Source: Rhizobium sophorae (lineage in GTDB: Bacteria; Pseudomonadota; Alphaproteobacteria; Rhizobiales; Rhizobiaceae). From it: a stretch of DNA of 64,000 nucleotides. The stretch is taken from assembly GCF_013087515.1 (NCBI RefSeq), contig NZ_JABFCN010000001.1:140808-204807 (forward strand). Reading direction: 5' to 3'. This document shows, in pieces, positions 55,374 through 64,000 of this stretch. A program made the position numbers and the translations under genes. Below the pieces are notes generated by a model. That model did not search any database. It worked only from the letters and a program-made list of their open reading frames with translations, and had not been told where the DNA came from. Each line of letters opens with the position of its first letter. Position 1 is the stretch's first letter.

Positions 55374-55847
55374 TTAGAGCTTTCCCTCTGCCAGCAATTC
55401 GCGGGTCCGCTTCAGTGTCGATAGCAGGGCGGCCCTGTAGCCCGTTTCGCCATCGAATTGTGCCTGCTCGGCCTGCTCTTCCGGGCCATTCGGCTCCTTG
55501 CCGCGCAGCCCGATGTAGCAGTAGAAGCGCAGCTGCAGCTGACCTGCTTCATCCTCGAAGAGTTCGTTGACGATCGCTCCCTCGCGTGGCCCCGCCGCCT
55601 GAAAGAAGGTGACCTTGCTTTGCTGTTCGAGGGTGATGATCTCGCGCAGATCCTGCCCGGCAGTCGTCGCCTCGCGCACGAAATGGGTCGGGCTTTCCTC
55701 CACGACATCGCAGCGGGTGCAGAGACCGGCGGGAAGAAAGAGCCGGGCGTCGCGTGCCTTGCGTTCGAGACCTTGCCAGGCCTCAGCGCGCGTCAAAGGG
55801 GTTTCGCCTTCCGGGTTCACCGGAACTGTGGCGGTCGAATAGATCAT
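55374..55847 (-). CDS. DUF1857 (AtaL-like, SRPBCC fold) protein
   Basis: The 157-residue protein starts MIYSTATVPVNPEGETPLTR, with AEAWQGLERKARDARLFLPA and QLQLRFYCYIGLRG, the pattern of DUF1857/AtaL proteins, a START-like lipid- or ligand-binding fold. It lies 33 bp downstream of the NmrA/SDR gene on the same strand, so they are probably co-transcribed. Confidence 0.8.
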   Translation of the reverse strand: MIYSTATVPVNPEGETPLTRAEAWQGLERKARDARLFLPAGLCTRCDVVEESPTHFVREATTAGQDLREIITLEQQSKVTFFQAAGPREGAIVNELFEDEAGQLQLRFYCYIGLRGKEPNGPEEQAEQAQFDGETGYRAALLSTLKRTRELLAEGKL

Positions 55848-55880
55848 GGTGATCGTCCTTTTGAGATCCCTGTTGCTGCC

Positions 55881-56750
55881 TCAGGCGGAGGCAACGGTTT
55901 CCGAGGCGAAGGCGGAATAGGACCGCAGCGGGCGTCCGAGCAGCTTTGTCAGGCGCTCGACATCGCCGGCCTCAGGCAGCATCCCGTCGGTCAGGAAGCG
56001 CTCGCCCATCAGCCGCATGTCGTAGGCCATCCAGGCGGGCATGAACTGCTTGAGATTCTGCTCGAAGCCCTCGGTATTGTCGCCGCCGTAGTGGATCGGA
56101 CGGGCGAGCACGTCTGACCAGATGGCGGCGATATCGGCTCCGGTCAGTGTCTCCGGGCCGACGAGGTTGATCCTCTCGAGCGCCAGCGGCTCCGCAGCCT
56201 GTTGCCGGCGCAGCAGCTCAAGGGCGGCGATCTCGGCGATATCGCGAACGTCGATCATGGCGAGACCTTTGGACCCGATCGGCATCGGGTAGGCGCCGTA
56301 GCCGGTGATGACGTCTTTGACCATCAAATCGTTCTGGATGAAGTAGGCCGGGCGCAGGATCGTCGCCTTGAAACCCATCTGCTCGATCATCCGCTCGACG
56401 CCGAACTTTCCGGCGAAATGCGGCACGTTGACGTAGACGTCGGCATGGATCACCGAGAGATAGACGATCCGCTCGATGCCGGCCGATCGGGCGACATTCA
56501 GCGCGATCAGAGCCTGGGTGAATTCGTCCGGTACCACGGCATTGAGCAGGAACAGGGTCGACACGCCTGACATGGCGTTGCGCAGGGAGTCGACGTCGAG
56601 GAAGTCGCCTTGGGCGACGCTGACGCCAGCCGGGAATTCGGCTTTCGACGGGTCGCGGACAAGGGCACGGACATCGGCGGCGCGCTTGACGAGGTGTTCG
56701 ACGACTTGGCGGCCAACATTGCCTGTGGCGCCGGTGACGAGAATGGTCAT
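55881..56750 (-). CDS. NmrA-like atypical short-chain dehydrogenase
   Basis: The 289-residue protein begins MTILVTGATGNVGRQVVEHL, the NAD(P)-binding GxxGxxG, and continues with ERIVYLSVIHADVYVNVPHF and ATILRPAYFIQND. It resembles the NmrA/QOR2 quinone-reductase-like group. The start at 56750 has GGAG. It is divergent from the broken LysR gene, a common pairing of regulator and target. Confidence 0.9.
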   Translation of the reverse strand: MTILVTGATGNVGRQVVEHLVKRAADVRALVRDPSKAEFPAGVSVAQGDFLDVDSLRNAMSGVSTLFLLNAVVPDEFTQALIALNVARSAGIERIVYLSVIHADVYVNVPHFAGKFGVERMIEQMGFKATILRPAYFIQNDLMVKDVITGYGAYPMPIGSKGLAMIDVRDIAEIAALELLRRQQAAEPLALERINLVGPETLTGADIAAIWSDVLARPIHYGGDNTEGFEQNLKQFMPAWMAYDMRLMGERFLTDGMLPEAGDVERLTKLLGRPLRSYSAFASETVASA

Positions 56751-56854
56751 GGTCTTTCTCCGTGTTGGGTTGCTTGACACGGCGAATATGTGTGGTTCAC
56801 TGGTAGTCCGATAGACGGATATTTTGGACGCGCCGTCTCGCTGGTGGAACACTG

Positions 56855-57745
56855 ATGGATCTTCTTGCGCTTGCCGATTTCAATCTCGTTGCCCGCCATG
56901 GTGGCTTCGGCAAAGCGGCTAGGGCGACCGGTCGGCCGAAGGCAACCCTGTCGCGGCGTGTCGCCGAGTTGGAAAGCAGCCTCGATCTGCGGCTGTTTGA
57001 ACGGGGTGCGCGTAACCTGAAGCTTACCGAGGAAGGGCGGGCGCTCTTCGAGCGGACGGGGGCGTTGCTTGCCGAACTGGACGAGACGGCGTCGGCGATT
57101 GCGTCCGGCGGTTAGAAACCCAAGGGCAGATTGCGGATCAGCGCACCTCTGCATTTTTCCCAGACCGCAATGGGAAGGATCGCCGCCGGCTTTGCCCTCA
57201 AATATCCGGAGGTGAGGCTTGAGGTGACGAGTGAGGACCGGCCTGTCGATATGATCGAGGAGGGCTACGATCTGGTCATCCGGGTCAATCCGGATCCCGA
57301 CGAAAGCCTGGTCGGACGGGTGTTTCTCCGTGACCGGCTGGTGGTGGTGGCAAGCCCCGATCTTCCCCGCCCGACCGGCGGACACGCCGCTCCCGGCGTC
57401 ATGCGCGGCGCAGGCGATCGGCAAACATGGCAGGTGAAGACAGAAGGCGGCCGGTCGACGATCAGGATCGAACCTGTGCTCACCTTGGCGACGCTCATCA
57501 TGGTCCGGGATGCAGTGCGCGCCGGCGTCGGTGCGGGACGCCTTCCCATTTCGCTGGTAAGCCACGACCTGGCTGATGGCACTCTGGTCAATTGGGGAGA
57601 TATCGACGGCCCCGAAATCGCTCTCTGGACGCTCTACCCGTCACGGCGGCTGCTCAGCGCGCGCGTCTCGGCGTTCCTGGACTTTCTCAAACAGGCCTTC
57701 CCCAATGGGACGGCCGACGAACTGGCCGCCTATATCGGCAGGTGA
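56855..57745 (+). pseudogene. LysR-family regulator interrupted by an amber codon
   Basis: The first 86 residues (LADFNLVARHGGFGKAARAT, PKATLSRRVAELESSLDL) are a complete LysR HTH and linker. After TAG at 57113-57115 the same frame continues as KPKGRLRISAPLHFSQTAMG and a normal effector domain to LAAYIGR. No base is gained or lost, so a single nonsense change accounts for the break. Undamaged, it would have ~296 residues. Either readthrough, decay or a base error is possible. Confidence 0.88.
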
Positions 57746-57923
57746 TAACCGCGCTTTGCCGGTGTGGCGGGTCTGGCCTAGGACCGATCGACAATACGCC
57801 TACCGGCATTTGTCGAGCGCTGAGCAATCATCCGAATTCAGAAGCTCCATTTCTAAACCCATGCAGATATTCCCGTCTAATCGGATGATCTGGTGGGGCT
57901 TATATCACTAACCGCCAACATGA

Positions 57924-59202
<1,279 letters not shown>

Positions 59203-59232
59203 TCACAATTCCCATATCCAGAAAGGATCCCC

Positions 59233-59700
59233 ATGCCGTCGTTCCGTTCGGTCCTTCTAGCCCTGCTTGGGGCCGCTCTGCTCCTGGCATCCGGCCTTGC
59301 CTCCGCAGCCGCCAACCGCGCGACCTTCCCGAAAGATTTCAAGCAGATGGTCATGTATGGAGATTACAGGCGCGGCTCAGGTGGCGAGCTGGCCTATGCC
59401 CTGAGGGAAACGATCGACATCGCGAAGGCAGGCCAGCCGTTACCGCCGGGCACCAGGCTTGTACTGGAGATCTATGACGCCGGTGCCCTAACCGGCTATT
59501 TCGTGATGGAAAAGGGCGTGGATTGGGGCCTCGAAGTCGAGGAGGAGAAGCGCACCGGTGACTGGCATTTCCAGCAGTTCGATACCAACGGCCAGGTCAA
59601 CCGCACTTCGATCGCGGAACGTTGCGAGGCCTGCCACCAGGGGCAGGAAAGCAATGATTTCATGTTCACCCGCGATCGCATGGAAGCGTATCTGCCCTGA
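59233..59700 (+). CDS. Cytochrome P460-family c-type haem protein
   Basis: The 155-residue exported protein has a signal peptide (VLLALLGAALLLASGLASAA) and one haem c site CEACHQ near residue 132. FPKDFKQMVMYGDYRRGSGG and GYFVMEKGVDWG follow the P460 family pattern. In other bacteria P460 enzymes oxidise hydroxylamine, but here only a redox role is safe. AAAGGA precedes the ATG. Its stop overlaps the next start by one base. Confidence 0.82.
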   Translation: MPSFRSVLLALLGAALLLASGLASAAANRATFPKDFKQMVMYGDYRRGSGGELAYALRETIDIAKAGQPLPPGTRLVLEIYDAGALTGYFVMEKGVDWGLEVEEEKRTGDWHFQQFDTNGQVNRTSIAERCEACHQGQESNDFMFTRDRMEAYLP

Positions 59701-60347
59701 TGCCGCTTCAGGTTCGCCTGCTCATGAACGCCGTGGCGGGTGGTCTGCTATTGGCTGCCCTGGCCTATGATTGGCTGGGCAACCTTGCCCATGAACTGAT
59801 CGGCACGGCCATGTTCGCGCTGCTGATCTTCCACAACACCTTCAATCGCCGCTGGTACGGCTCGACTGCCCGCAAGGGTGGCCGGAATCTGCGCGGCTGG
59901 CTCAACATCGTCACCATCGGCGCACTCGCGGCCACAGTGTTAAGCCTGCTGGTCACCAGCTTGATCATTTCGCGCTCGTTCGGGGCACGTCAGCTGCACG
60001 CCCAGGCCGCCTACTGGACGCTGGTGATCGTCGCAGTCCACATCGGCATGCGCTGGGCCATGATCATGGCCTCGATGCGCGCCTGGCTGCGACTTCGCGC
60101 CCCCAGCGTCGGCAGGACTTGGATCCTCCGCGCCCTGGCACTGGCCGTAGCCGCCTACGGCGTCCACAGCTGGATGGTAATGGGTACCGGGTCGCGCCTT
60201 ATGGCCGAAATGACCCTTAATCTCTGGAATTTCGAAGAAGCGGCATTGCGGTTCTTTTTGCACCAGGGCGCCATTGTTGCGCTGTTCGTCTGCCTCGGGC
60301 ACTACGCAACCAGCCTCATGCAATTACGCCGGAAAGGCTCACGCTGA
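59700..60347 (+). CDS. DUF4405-like membrane protein, possible haem b partner
   Basis: The 215-residue protein has five to six membrane segments, with histidines on several of them (NLAHELIGTAMFALLIFHNT, VIVAVHIGMRW, FLHQGAIVALFVCLGHYATS), as in cytochrome b-like DUF4405 proteins. It overlaps the P460 gene stop (TGATG), so the two are made together and probably form an electron-transfer pair across the membrane (inference). Confidence 0.78.
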   Translation: MPLQVRLLMNAVAGGLLLAALAYDWLGNLAHELIGTAMFALLIFHNTFNRRWYGSTARKGGRNLRGWLNIVTIGALAATVLSLLVTSLIISRSFGARQLHAQAAYWTLVIVAVHIGMRWAMIMASMRAWLRLRAPSVGRTWILRALALAVAAYGVHSWMVMGTGSRLMAEMTLNLWNFEEAALRFFLHQGAIVALFVCLGHYATSLMQLRRKGSR

Positions 60348-60694
60348 GCGGCATTCCGTCACAAATGACGGGTCGCGATTTCGATTCCCATCAAGATATG
60401 GCCGCTTCTGGCGGATACCGCTGACAAAGGCGCGTCGCAGGTGATGACCGCCTTTGCCGGCCTCATGGATGAGCCCCGCGTTGCATGATTCATAGAGCGC
60501 GCACCGGCTCATATGAGATGACGGAGGGTGGGCGCGTGCTTTCGCCGCGACCCCACCGTCGAAGAAAAGCCTTCCTGCGAAATTCCTCGAATCAAAGTCT
60601 ATTTTAGGGTAAAATTAACCAGTGCATTGAGAGGGCTGAAACGTCCTTGCGCGCCGCATGCGTCGCGCAGCGCTTACGAAGGAAAGATGAGCCA
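60348..60694. other. Gap before the BA14K gene
   Basis: No complete gene is seen. About 60381-60488 (+) reads IPIKIWPLLADTADKGASQV and AFAGLMDEPRVA then a stop, with no start codon, so it could be a gene remnant. The last 110 bp are AT-rich and probably hold the BA14K promoter. Confidence 0.35.
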
Positions 60695-61240
60695 ATGAAA
60701 AGGTTAGCAATCGTTATCCTGTCGCTGGTGACGGCGGTGACGAGCGTCCCGCCGGCCGTGGCGTTTCCGACCATTGCCGTGCCGAAGATCGAAGCCTCGG
60801 AGGCGCAGCCGGTCCAGTACAGAAATTATCGCGGCGGCTACCGCGGTGGATACCGAGGCGGCTATCGAGGCTACCGTGGGGGTGGATACCACAACGACGA
60901 TTGGGCTTGGGCACTCGGCGGGCTCGCGACCGGCGCAATCATCGGCGGAATGCTGGCGGCGCCGAGATATTATGGCCCAAGCTACTACGGTCAGGGCTAC
61001 TACGGTCAGGGCTACTACGACCGGGGCTACTACGGATCGGCCTATTACGGTGCTCCGCGCTACTACGGCTCGACCATTTACCGTCCGCGCTACTACGCGC
61101 CGCGCTATTACCGCCCGGTCTATAATGGCGGCAACGGACATACGAGCTGGTGCTATGCGCGCTACCGGTCTTACCGGGCTTACGACAACACGTTCCAGCC
61201 CTACAACGGTCCGCGACGGGCGTGCGTCTCGCCCTACTGA
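60695..61240 (+). CDS. BA14K-like exported protein with Gly/Tyr repeats
   Basis: The 181-residue protein has a signal peptide (LAIVILSLVTAVTSVPPAVA), a RGGYRGGYRGGYRG tract, one short hydrophobic stretch (ALGGLATGAIIGGMLA), a Tyr-rich zone (YYGQGYYGQGYYDRGYYG) and the C-terminal BA14K lectin-like motif SWCYARYRSYRAYDNTFQPY. Such proteins sit in the rhizobial/Brucella envelope. GAAGGAAAG precedes the ATG. Confidence 0.85.
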   Translation: MKRLAIVILSLVTAVTSVPPAVAFPTIAVPKIEASEAQPVQYRNYRGGYRGGYRGGYRGYRGGGYHNDDWAWALGGLATGAIIGGMLAAPRYYGPSYYGQGYYGQGYYDRGYYGSAYYGAPRYYGSTIYRPRYYAPRYYRPVYNGGNGHTSWCYARYRSYRAYDNTFQPYNGPRRACVSPY

Positions 61241-61324
61241 CGATTGCGGTCGTGGTTGGCGACCCCCGCATTGGGCCGACAGGTGGCCCAATGCGCGGAA
61301 GCACCAACAGCGGACAGCAGCAGA

Positions 61325-61729
61325 TCAACGAGCGCTTCGGGTGATCTCCATCACGAGCTCTTTGTATTTGTCCGTCCGGTAGATTCCCCGCACCCGGCAG
61401 CCGCGCATGACTTCATGGTCTTCGCGGTTGTCCGGGTTCGATCGCATGAACGCAACAATCACGTCGTTCGGCTCCCTCCATTGGTCCCTATCCGCGGCGC
61501 CGGCGCGGGCACGGCAAAACCCGCCCCACCCTCCGTCATCCCAGGCCTTGAGCCTGGGATCCATGCCTGCCGCCGGTGGAGGCGAGAGTGTGGATCCTCG
61601 GGTCAAGCCCGAGGAGGACGGAGCGTGGGGTGAGCTTGGAGCAAGAACAGCGACGCATCCCGACATGATCGGCGACCAGGCAACCGTGGAAAACATTACG
61701 GAGACCAGGGCTATGAGCGCATGCCACAT
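61325..61729 (-). CDS. Small exported protein carrying an in-frame repeat
   Basis: A frame of 134 codons starts MWHALIALVSVMFSTVAW, a signal-like segment with GGAAG before its ATG, and ends with VIVAFMRSNPDNREDHEVMR and YRTDKYKELVMEITRSAR, which look native. Between them about 31 residues (SSGLTRGS, GMDPRLKAWDD) come from the CTCCGTCAT repeat at 61531-61623. Whether the gene is expressed is unknown. Confidence 0.45.
   Translation of the reverse strand: MWHALIALVSVMFSTVAWSPIMSGCVAVLAPSSPHAPSSSGLTRGSTLSPPPAAGMDPRLKAWDDGGWGGFCRARAGAADRDQWREPNDVIVAFMRSNPDNREDHEVMRGCRVRGIYRTDKYKELVMEITRSAR
61531..61623. repeat. CTCCGTCAT...GACGGAG repeat inside a reading frame
   Basis: This copy has the arms CTCCGTCATCCCAGGCC and GGGTCAAGCCCGAGGAGGAC, as in 42897-42987, 44515-44605 and 51678-51768. 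It lies within the minus-strand frame 61325-61729 without introducing a stop. Confidence 0.78.
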
Positions 61730-61932
61730 TGAACAGCTTCCATGTCTCAATGCAGAAGATTTGACATCAGCGGGGACGACCAGCGTAGCGGGGGTTTCGT
61801 CGATCTTTGGAACAACGCCCCATCTCCGCGGGCAGGATTACGGCCTATCGTAGAGTGTTTAATTGGGCGCGTTGTGCTGATCGCGGAGACAATAATCTCC
61901 GCGTCCAGCCCCGTCGTTCACAAGCCGGCGTC

Positions 61933-62319
61933 TCAGGCGGCAGAGAACTTCTGGACGGCTGTAACGTCGAAATAATCCCGCCACTCGACAATCTTGTCAC
62001 CTTCGATCTCGAAAATGCCCATGATCATCACGCGTCCGATTTCGCTGCCGTCGGCACGCTCGAACCTGTCGAGCCTTTCGGTGAGAACGCGAGATCCGTC
62101 GGCGGCAATCGCGAGCATGTCGATATGGACCGTCGAGATGCCCAACGACGTCTCCAGTCCGTCGATCATGGCGATAGCCTCTTCGACGCCGTTCGTGACT
62201 GAAACGCCTTCGTTGACCCAGCGCGTGTTGGGTGTGAACCAGCGACGGACGGCTGGCCTTCCGCCGTCTTCCAAGAATGTGGAGCAAAAAGCCGAAACAG
62301 TTTCGGTTGGGGTGGGCAT
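61933..62319 (-). CDS. Limonene-1,2-epoxide hydrolase-like (NTF2-fold) protein
   Basis: The 128-residue protein has TETVSAFCSTFLEDGGRPAV, RRWFTPNTRWVNEGVSVTNG and FEIEGDKIVEWRDYFDV, the pattern of the limonene epoxide hydrolase/SnoaL-like group (Asp and Arg of the active site are plausible in EWRDYFD). AAAGGAA precedes the ATG. It is divergent from the AraC gene, which may control it. Confidence 0.82.
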   Translation of the reverse strand: MPTPTETVSAFCSTFLEDGGRPAVRRWFTPNTRWVNEGVSVTNGVEEAIAMIDGLETSLGISTVHIDMLAIAADGSRVLTERLDRFERADGSEIGRVMIMGIFEIEGDKIVEWRDYFDVTAVQKFSAA

Positions 62320-62476
62320 GGCAGTTCCTTTCTGGATGAGTTCGAAGCCTCAACGGCCTCTGTGTTCAGCCTGAAGATAGGCCTTGAATCGCGCCGCCAC
62401 GATGCCAGATCTTCCGCTATGATTGCCTGATTTTCCGGAATGATTGATAATTCTGGGCAATCGAGTTAAAGGTGCC

Positions 62477-63397
62477 ATGATGAGCGAACTCGACAAAATT
62501 CGCGCCATGGCGGTGCGCCACGCGGGCCGTCAGAGTCCTCAACTGCCGAGACTGTTCGCTTACACCCTCGACCATACAACCGAGATCGACCCGCTGATCT
62601 ACGATCCTGCGGCGTCCCTGGTGATCCAGGGAACTCAGCGCATGTTTATCGGCGACAAGATGTTTGAATACGGCCCTGGCCAAAGCATGATCGTCGCGGC
62701 TGAGATCGCTGCGTTGGGTCAGATCTGTGAGGCATCTGAGGATCAACCGTTTCTCGCGATCGGTCTGTTTTTGGACCCAGCCCTGCTGTCGGATCTCGTA
62801 CTTGAAATGGCAGCGATACCAGAGCTGCCGATTGAATCGGGATACGGCGTCAGCACCGCGAGCGCATCGCTTCTGGGCGCTTGGGAAAGACTGCTGGAAC
62901 TACTCGATCGCCCAACCGAAATCCCGGTCATGGCTCAGTCTCTGGAGCACGAGCTCATGTTTCGGCTGCTGATGGGACCGCACGGCGGCCTGCTCCGTCA
63001 GATTGCCGGATCTGACTCGCGCCTGATGCACATCCGAAAGGCCATGGCCTGGATCCGCGACCATTACACCGAGCGCCTCAATTTCAAGGCGGTCGCTGCG
63101 CTCGCCGGCATGAGCGTATCCGTGTTTTACGATCGCTTTAAAGCCGTTGCCGCCGTCAGCCCGCTTCAGTATCAGAAATATATCCGGCTCCACGAGGCCC
63201 GCCGTCGCATGATCGCGAACCAGGTGAGTGCAGCCGAGGTGGGATTTGCGGTCGGCTATGAGAGCGCCTCGCAATTCAGCCGTGAGTACAAGCGTCTCTT
63301 CGGAGCGCCGCCCGGTCAAGATACCGAGAGAGCGAAGGCAGGCTTGGGGGGCTTCAATCCGCCAAGATCGCTTGGTGCTCGACCAGATGTTGCTTGA
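62477..63397 (+). CDS. AraC-family transcriptional regulator
   Basis: The 306-residue regulator has an N-terminal AraC_N cupin-like domain (DPAASLVIQGTQRMFIGDKM) and two C-terminal HTHs (LNFKAVAALAGMSVSVFYDR and AAEVGFAVGYESASQFSREY with KRLFGAPPG). The final ~20 residues overlap the end of the convergent GST remnant and are probably an extension. AAAGGTG precedes the ATG at 62477. Confidence 0.9.
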   Translation: MMSELDKIRAMAVRHAGRQSPQLPRLFAYTLDHTTEIDPLIYDPAASLVIQGTQRMFIGDKMFEYGPGQSMIVAAEIAALGQICEASEDQPFLAIGLFLDPALLSDLVLEMAAIPELPIESGYGVSTASASLLGAWERLLELLDRPTEIPVMAQSLEHELMFRLLMGPHGGLLRQIAGSDSRLMHIRKAMAWIRDHYTERLNFKAVAALAGMSVSVFYDRFKAVAAVSPLQYQKYIRLHEARRRMIANQVSAAEVGFAVGYESASQFSREYKRLFGAPPGQDTERAKAGLGGFNPPRSLGARPDVA

Positions 63398-63928
63398 AAC
63401 GGTGACTGTAGTCCCGACCCACGGCCGCGACGACGCTCTCTCGTAATGCCAAAGCCTCACGCCATAGGGATACGCGTGGGAGACCCTGAAATATCATCTG
63501 CGTCACGGTCGGGTTGATGAGGTCGAAATACCGGAACAGAGGCGCGAACACCGCATCGACCATGCTGAACGTCGATCCAGAGAAGTTGGCCCCCCTGGCC
63601 AAGCACATCTTCGAGCCTCTCTAGCCGGTTTCGGAACGCTGCCCGCTTGGCGTCTGCGGTCGTGCGATCCTTGGCGTTTAGGAATTGCCAGGCTTCGGCT
63701 AGAGTCGCCGTGCCGTATTCGATCCACGCGCGCTGTTAAGCGCGACAGCGCATCCTCAGAGTAGAGCTTGCCGCCGCCCTGCGTCTCTTCGAGATATTCG
63801 CAGATCACCATGCTTTCGAACAGCATTGCGTCCCTGTCATCCGCCATGATGCCGAAAAGCGTGAGCGGTTTTCGGACGACTTCATGCTCTAGGAGCCGTG
63901 GACTCTTGGGATTCCCAAAGCTGAGCAA
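63354..63928 (-). pseudogene. Glutathione S-transferase remnant with two frameshifts
   Basis: Read across three frames the product is GST-like: AMLFESMVICEYLEETQGG, then WIEYGTATLAEAWQFLNAKD, then GSTFSMVDAVFAPLFRYFDL and a helical C-terminus. The breaks lie near 63732 and in the C6 run at 63590-63595. The N-terminal thioredoxin-like half is replaced by repeat-derived sequence (63844-63892) and the edge of an insertion element. It cannot be functional as read. Confidence 0.82.
63844..63892. repeat. Rhizobial palindromic repeat at the GST/IS junction
   Basis: GCATGAAGTCGTCCGAAAAC on the minus strand and its partner GCTTTTCGGCATCATG form the hairpin of a repeat common in Rhizobium, ending CTCTAG. 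It replaces the expected N-terminal GST coding sequence. Confidence 0.65.
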
Positions 63929-63960
63929 ATCAGATTCAAGACTGTCTTTTGGAGGCAGTC

Positions 63961-64000
63961 ATGGGTGTTTTGGACCGTTTAATTCTTCGGGATGACCAGT
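63961..64000 (+). mobile_element. IS5-type transposase, first codons only (cut by window end)
   Basis: The last 40 bases encode MGVLDRLILRDDQ after a GGAGGCAG box, matching the start of IS5-group transposases of rhizobia. The preceding ~65 bp would be the element's left end. Only 13 residues are visible, so the family call is tentative. Confidence 0.5.

Noticed and set aside
62417..62746. Minus-strand 109-codon frame opposite the AraC gene
   Set aside because: It is antisense to the conserved AraC N-terminal domain, with no ribosome site.

Overview
The window reads as a chromosomal stretch of a Rhizobium of the leguminosarum/etli type. This rests on high G+C, dense coding on both strands, many short palindromic intergenic repeats of the kinds known in Rhizobiaceae, a betI-betB-betA choline-to-betaine operon, an APS-type cysH-cysD-cysN sulfate assimilation operon beside an Rrf2 regulator, GTTC-N7-GTTC LexA boxes typical of alphaproteobacteria, and family members (BA14K, DUF1515, DUF3606, DUF1488) that are frequent in rhizobia. 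No rRNA, tRNA or CRISPR array was seen. The species call is an inference.

Layout. 0-5.5 kb: an HTH regulator divergent from an MFS exporter, a quinone oxidoreductase, an EAL-CBS-GGDEF protein and an orphan ParD-like antitoxin. 5.5-10.3 kb: an HdeD-like membrane protein divergent from betIBA, with a BetI operator between them. 10.3-11.3 kb: two envelope proteins, one carrying an in-frame repeat insertion in its signal-peptide region. 11.3-17.2 kb: Rrf2 regulator, cysHDN, then an insertion zone with an IS-like remnant, a peroxiredoxin-like gene and a duplicated broken 3' end of cysN. 17.3-20.2 kb: a class A penicillin-binding protein and a hypothetical gene. 20.7-31.5 kb: one minus-strand run of nine genes that looks like a complete surface-polysaccharide locus (export protein, three glycosyltransferases, a DUF6492-like protein, large membrane proteins, flippase, secreted GH5 glycanase).

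32-37.4 kb: a frameshifted NmrA gene, LysR and LacI regulators and a DegP-type protease. 37.4-41.7 kb: an archipelago of eight very small rhizobial genes. 42-45.5 kb: phage remnants, two ~390-bp direct repeats bracketing a dienelactone hydrolase, and a HigBA pair whose toxin is cut short at the repeat edge. 45.5-51.6 kb: two LexA-boxed genes (yedK and an unknown), a TetR/VOC/NTF2 group, and a second TetR gene sharing an 18-bp operator with the secreted protein gene downstream. 52-57.7 kb: Cache-HAMP adenylate cyclase, flavin monooxygenase, DUF1857 protein and an NmrA/LysR pair in which the LysR gene has an amber codon. 58-64 kb: a frameshifted Tat-signal aldo/keto reductase next to a P460-type cytochrome and a membrane partner, a BA14K protein, an NTF2-like enzyme, an AraC regulator, a doubly frameshifted GST gene and the start of an IS5-type transposase at the edge.

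Two themes run through the window. First, small repeats have repeatedly entered coding sequence without closing the frame (10771-11259, 61325-61729, and the 3' end of betI). Second, four accessory redox or regulatory genes carry single-base frameshifts or a nonsense codon. These could be real decay or sequence errors.
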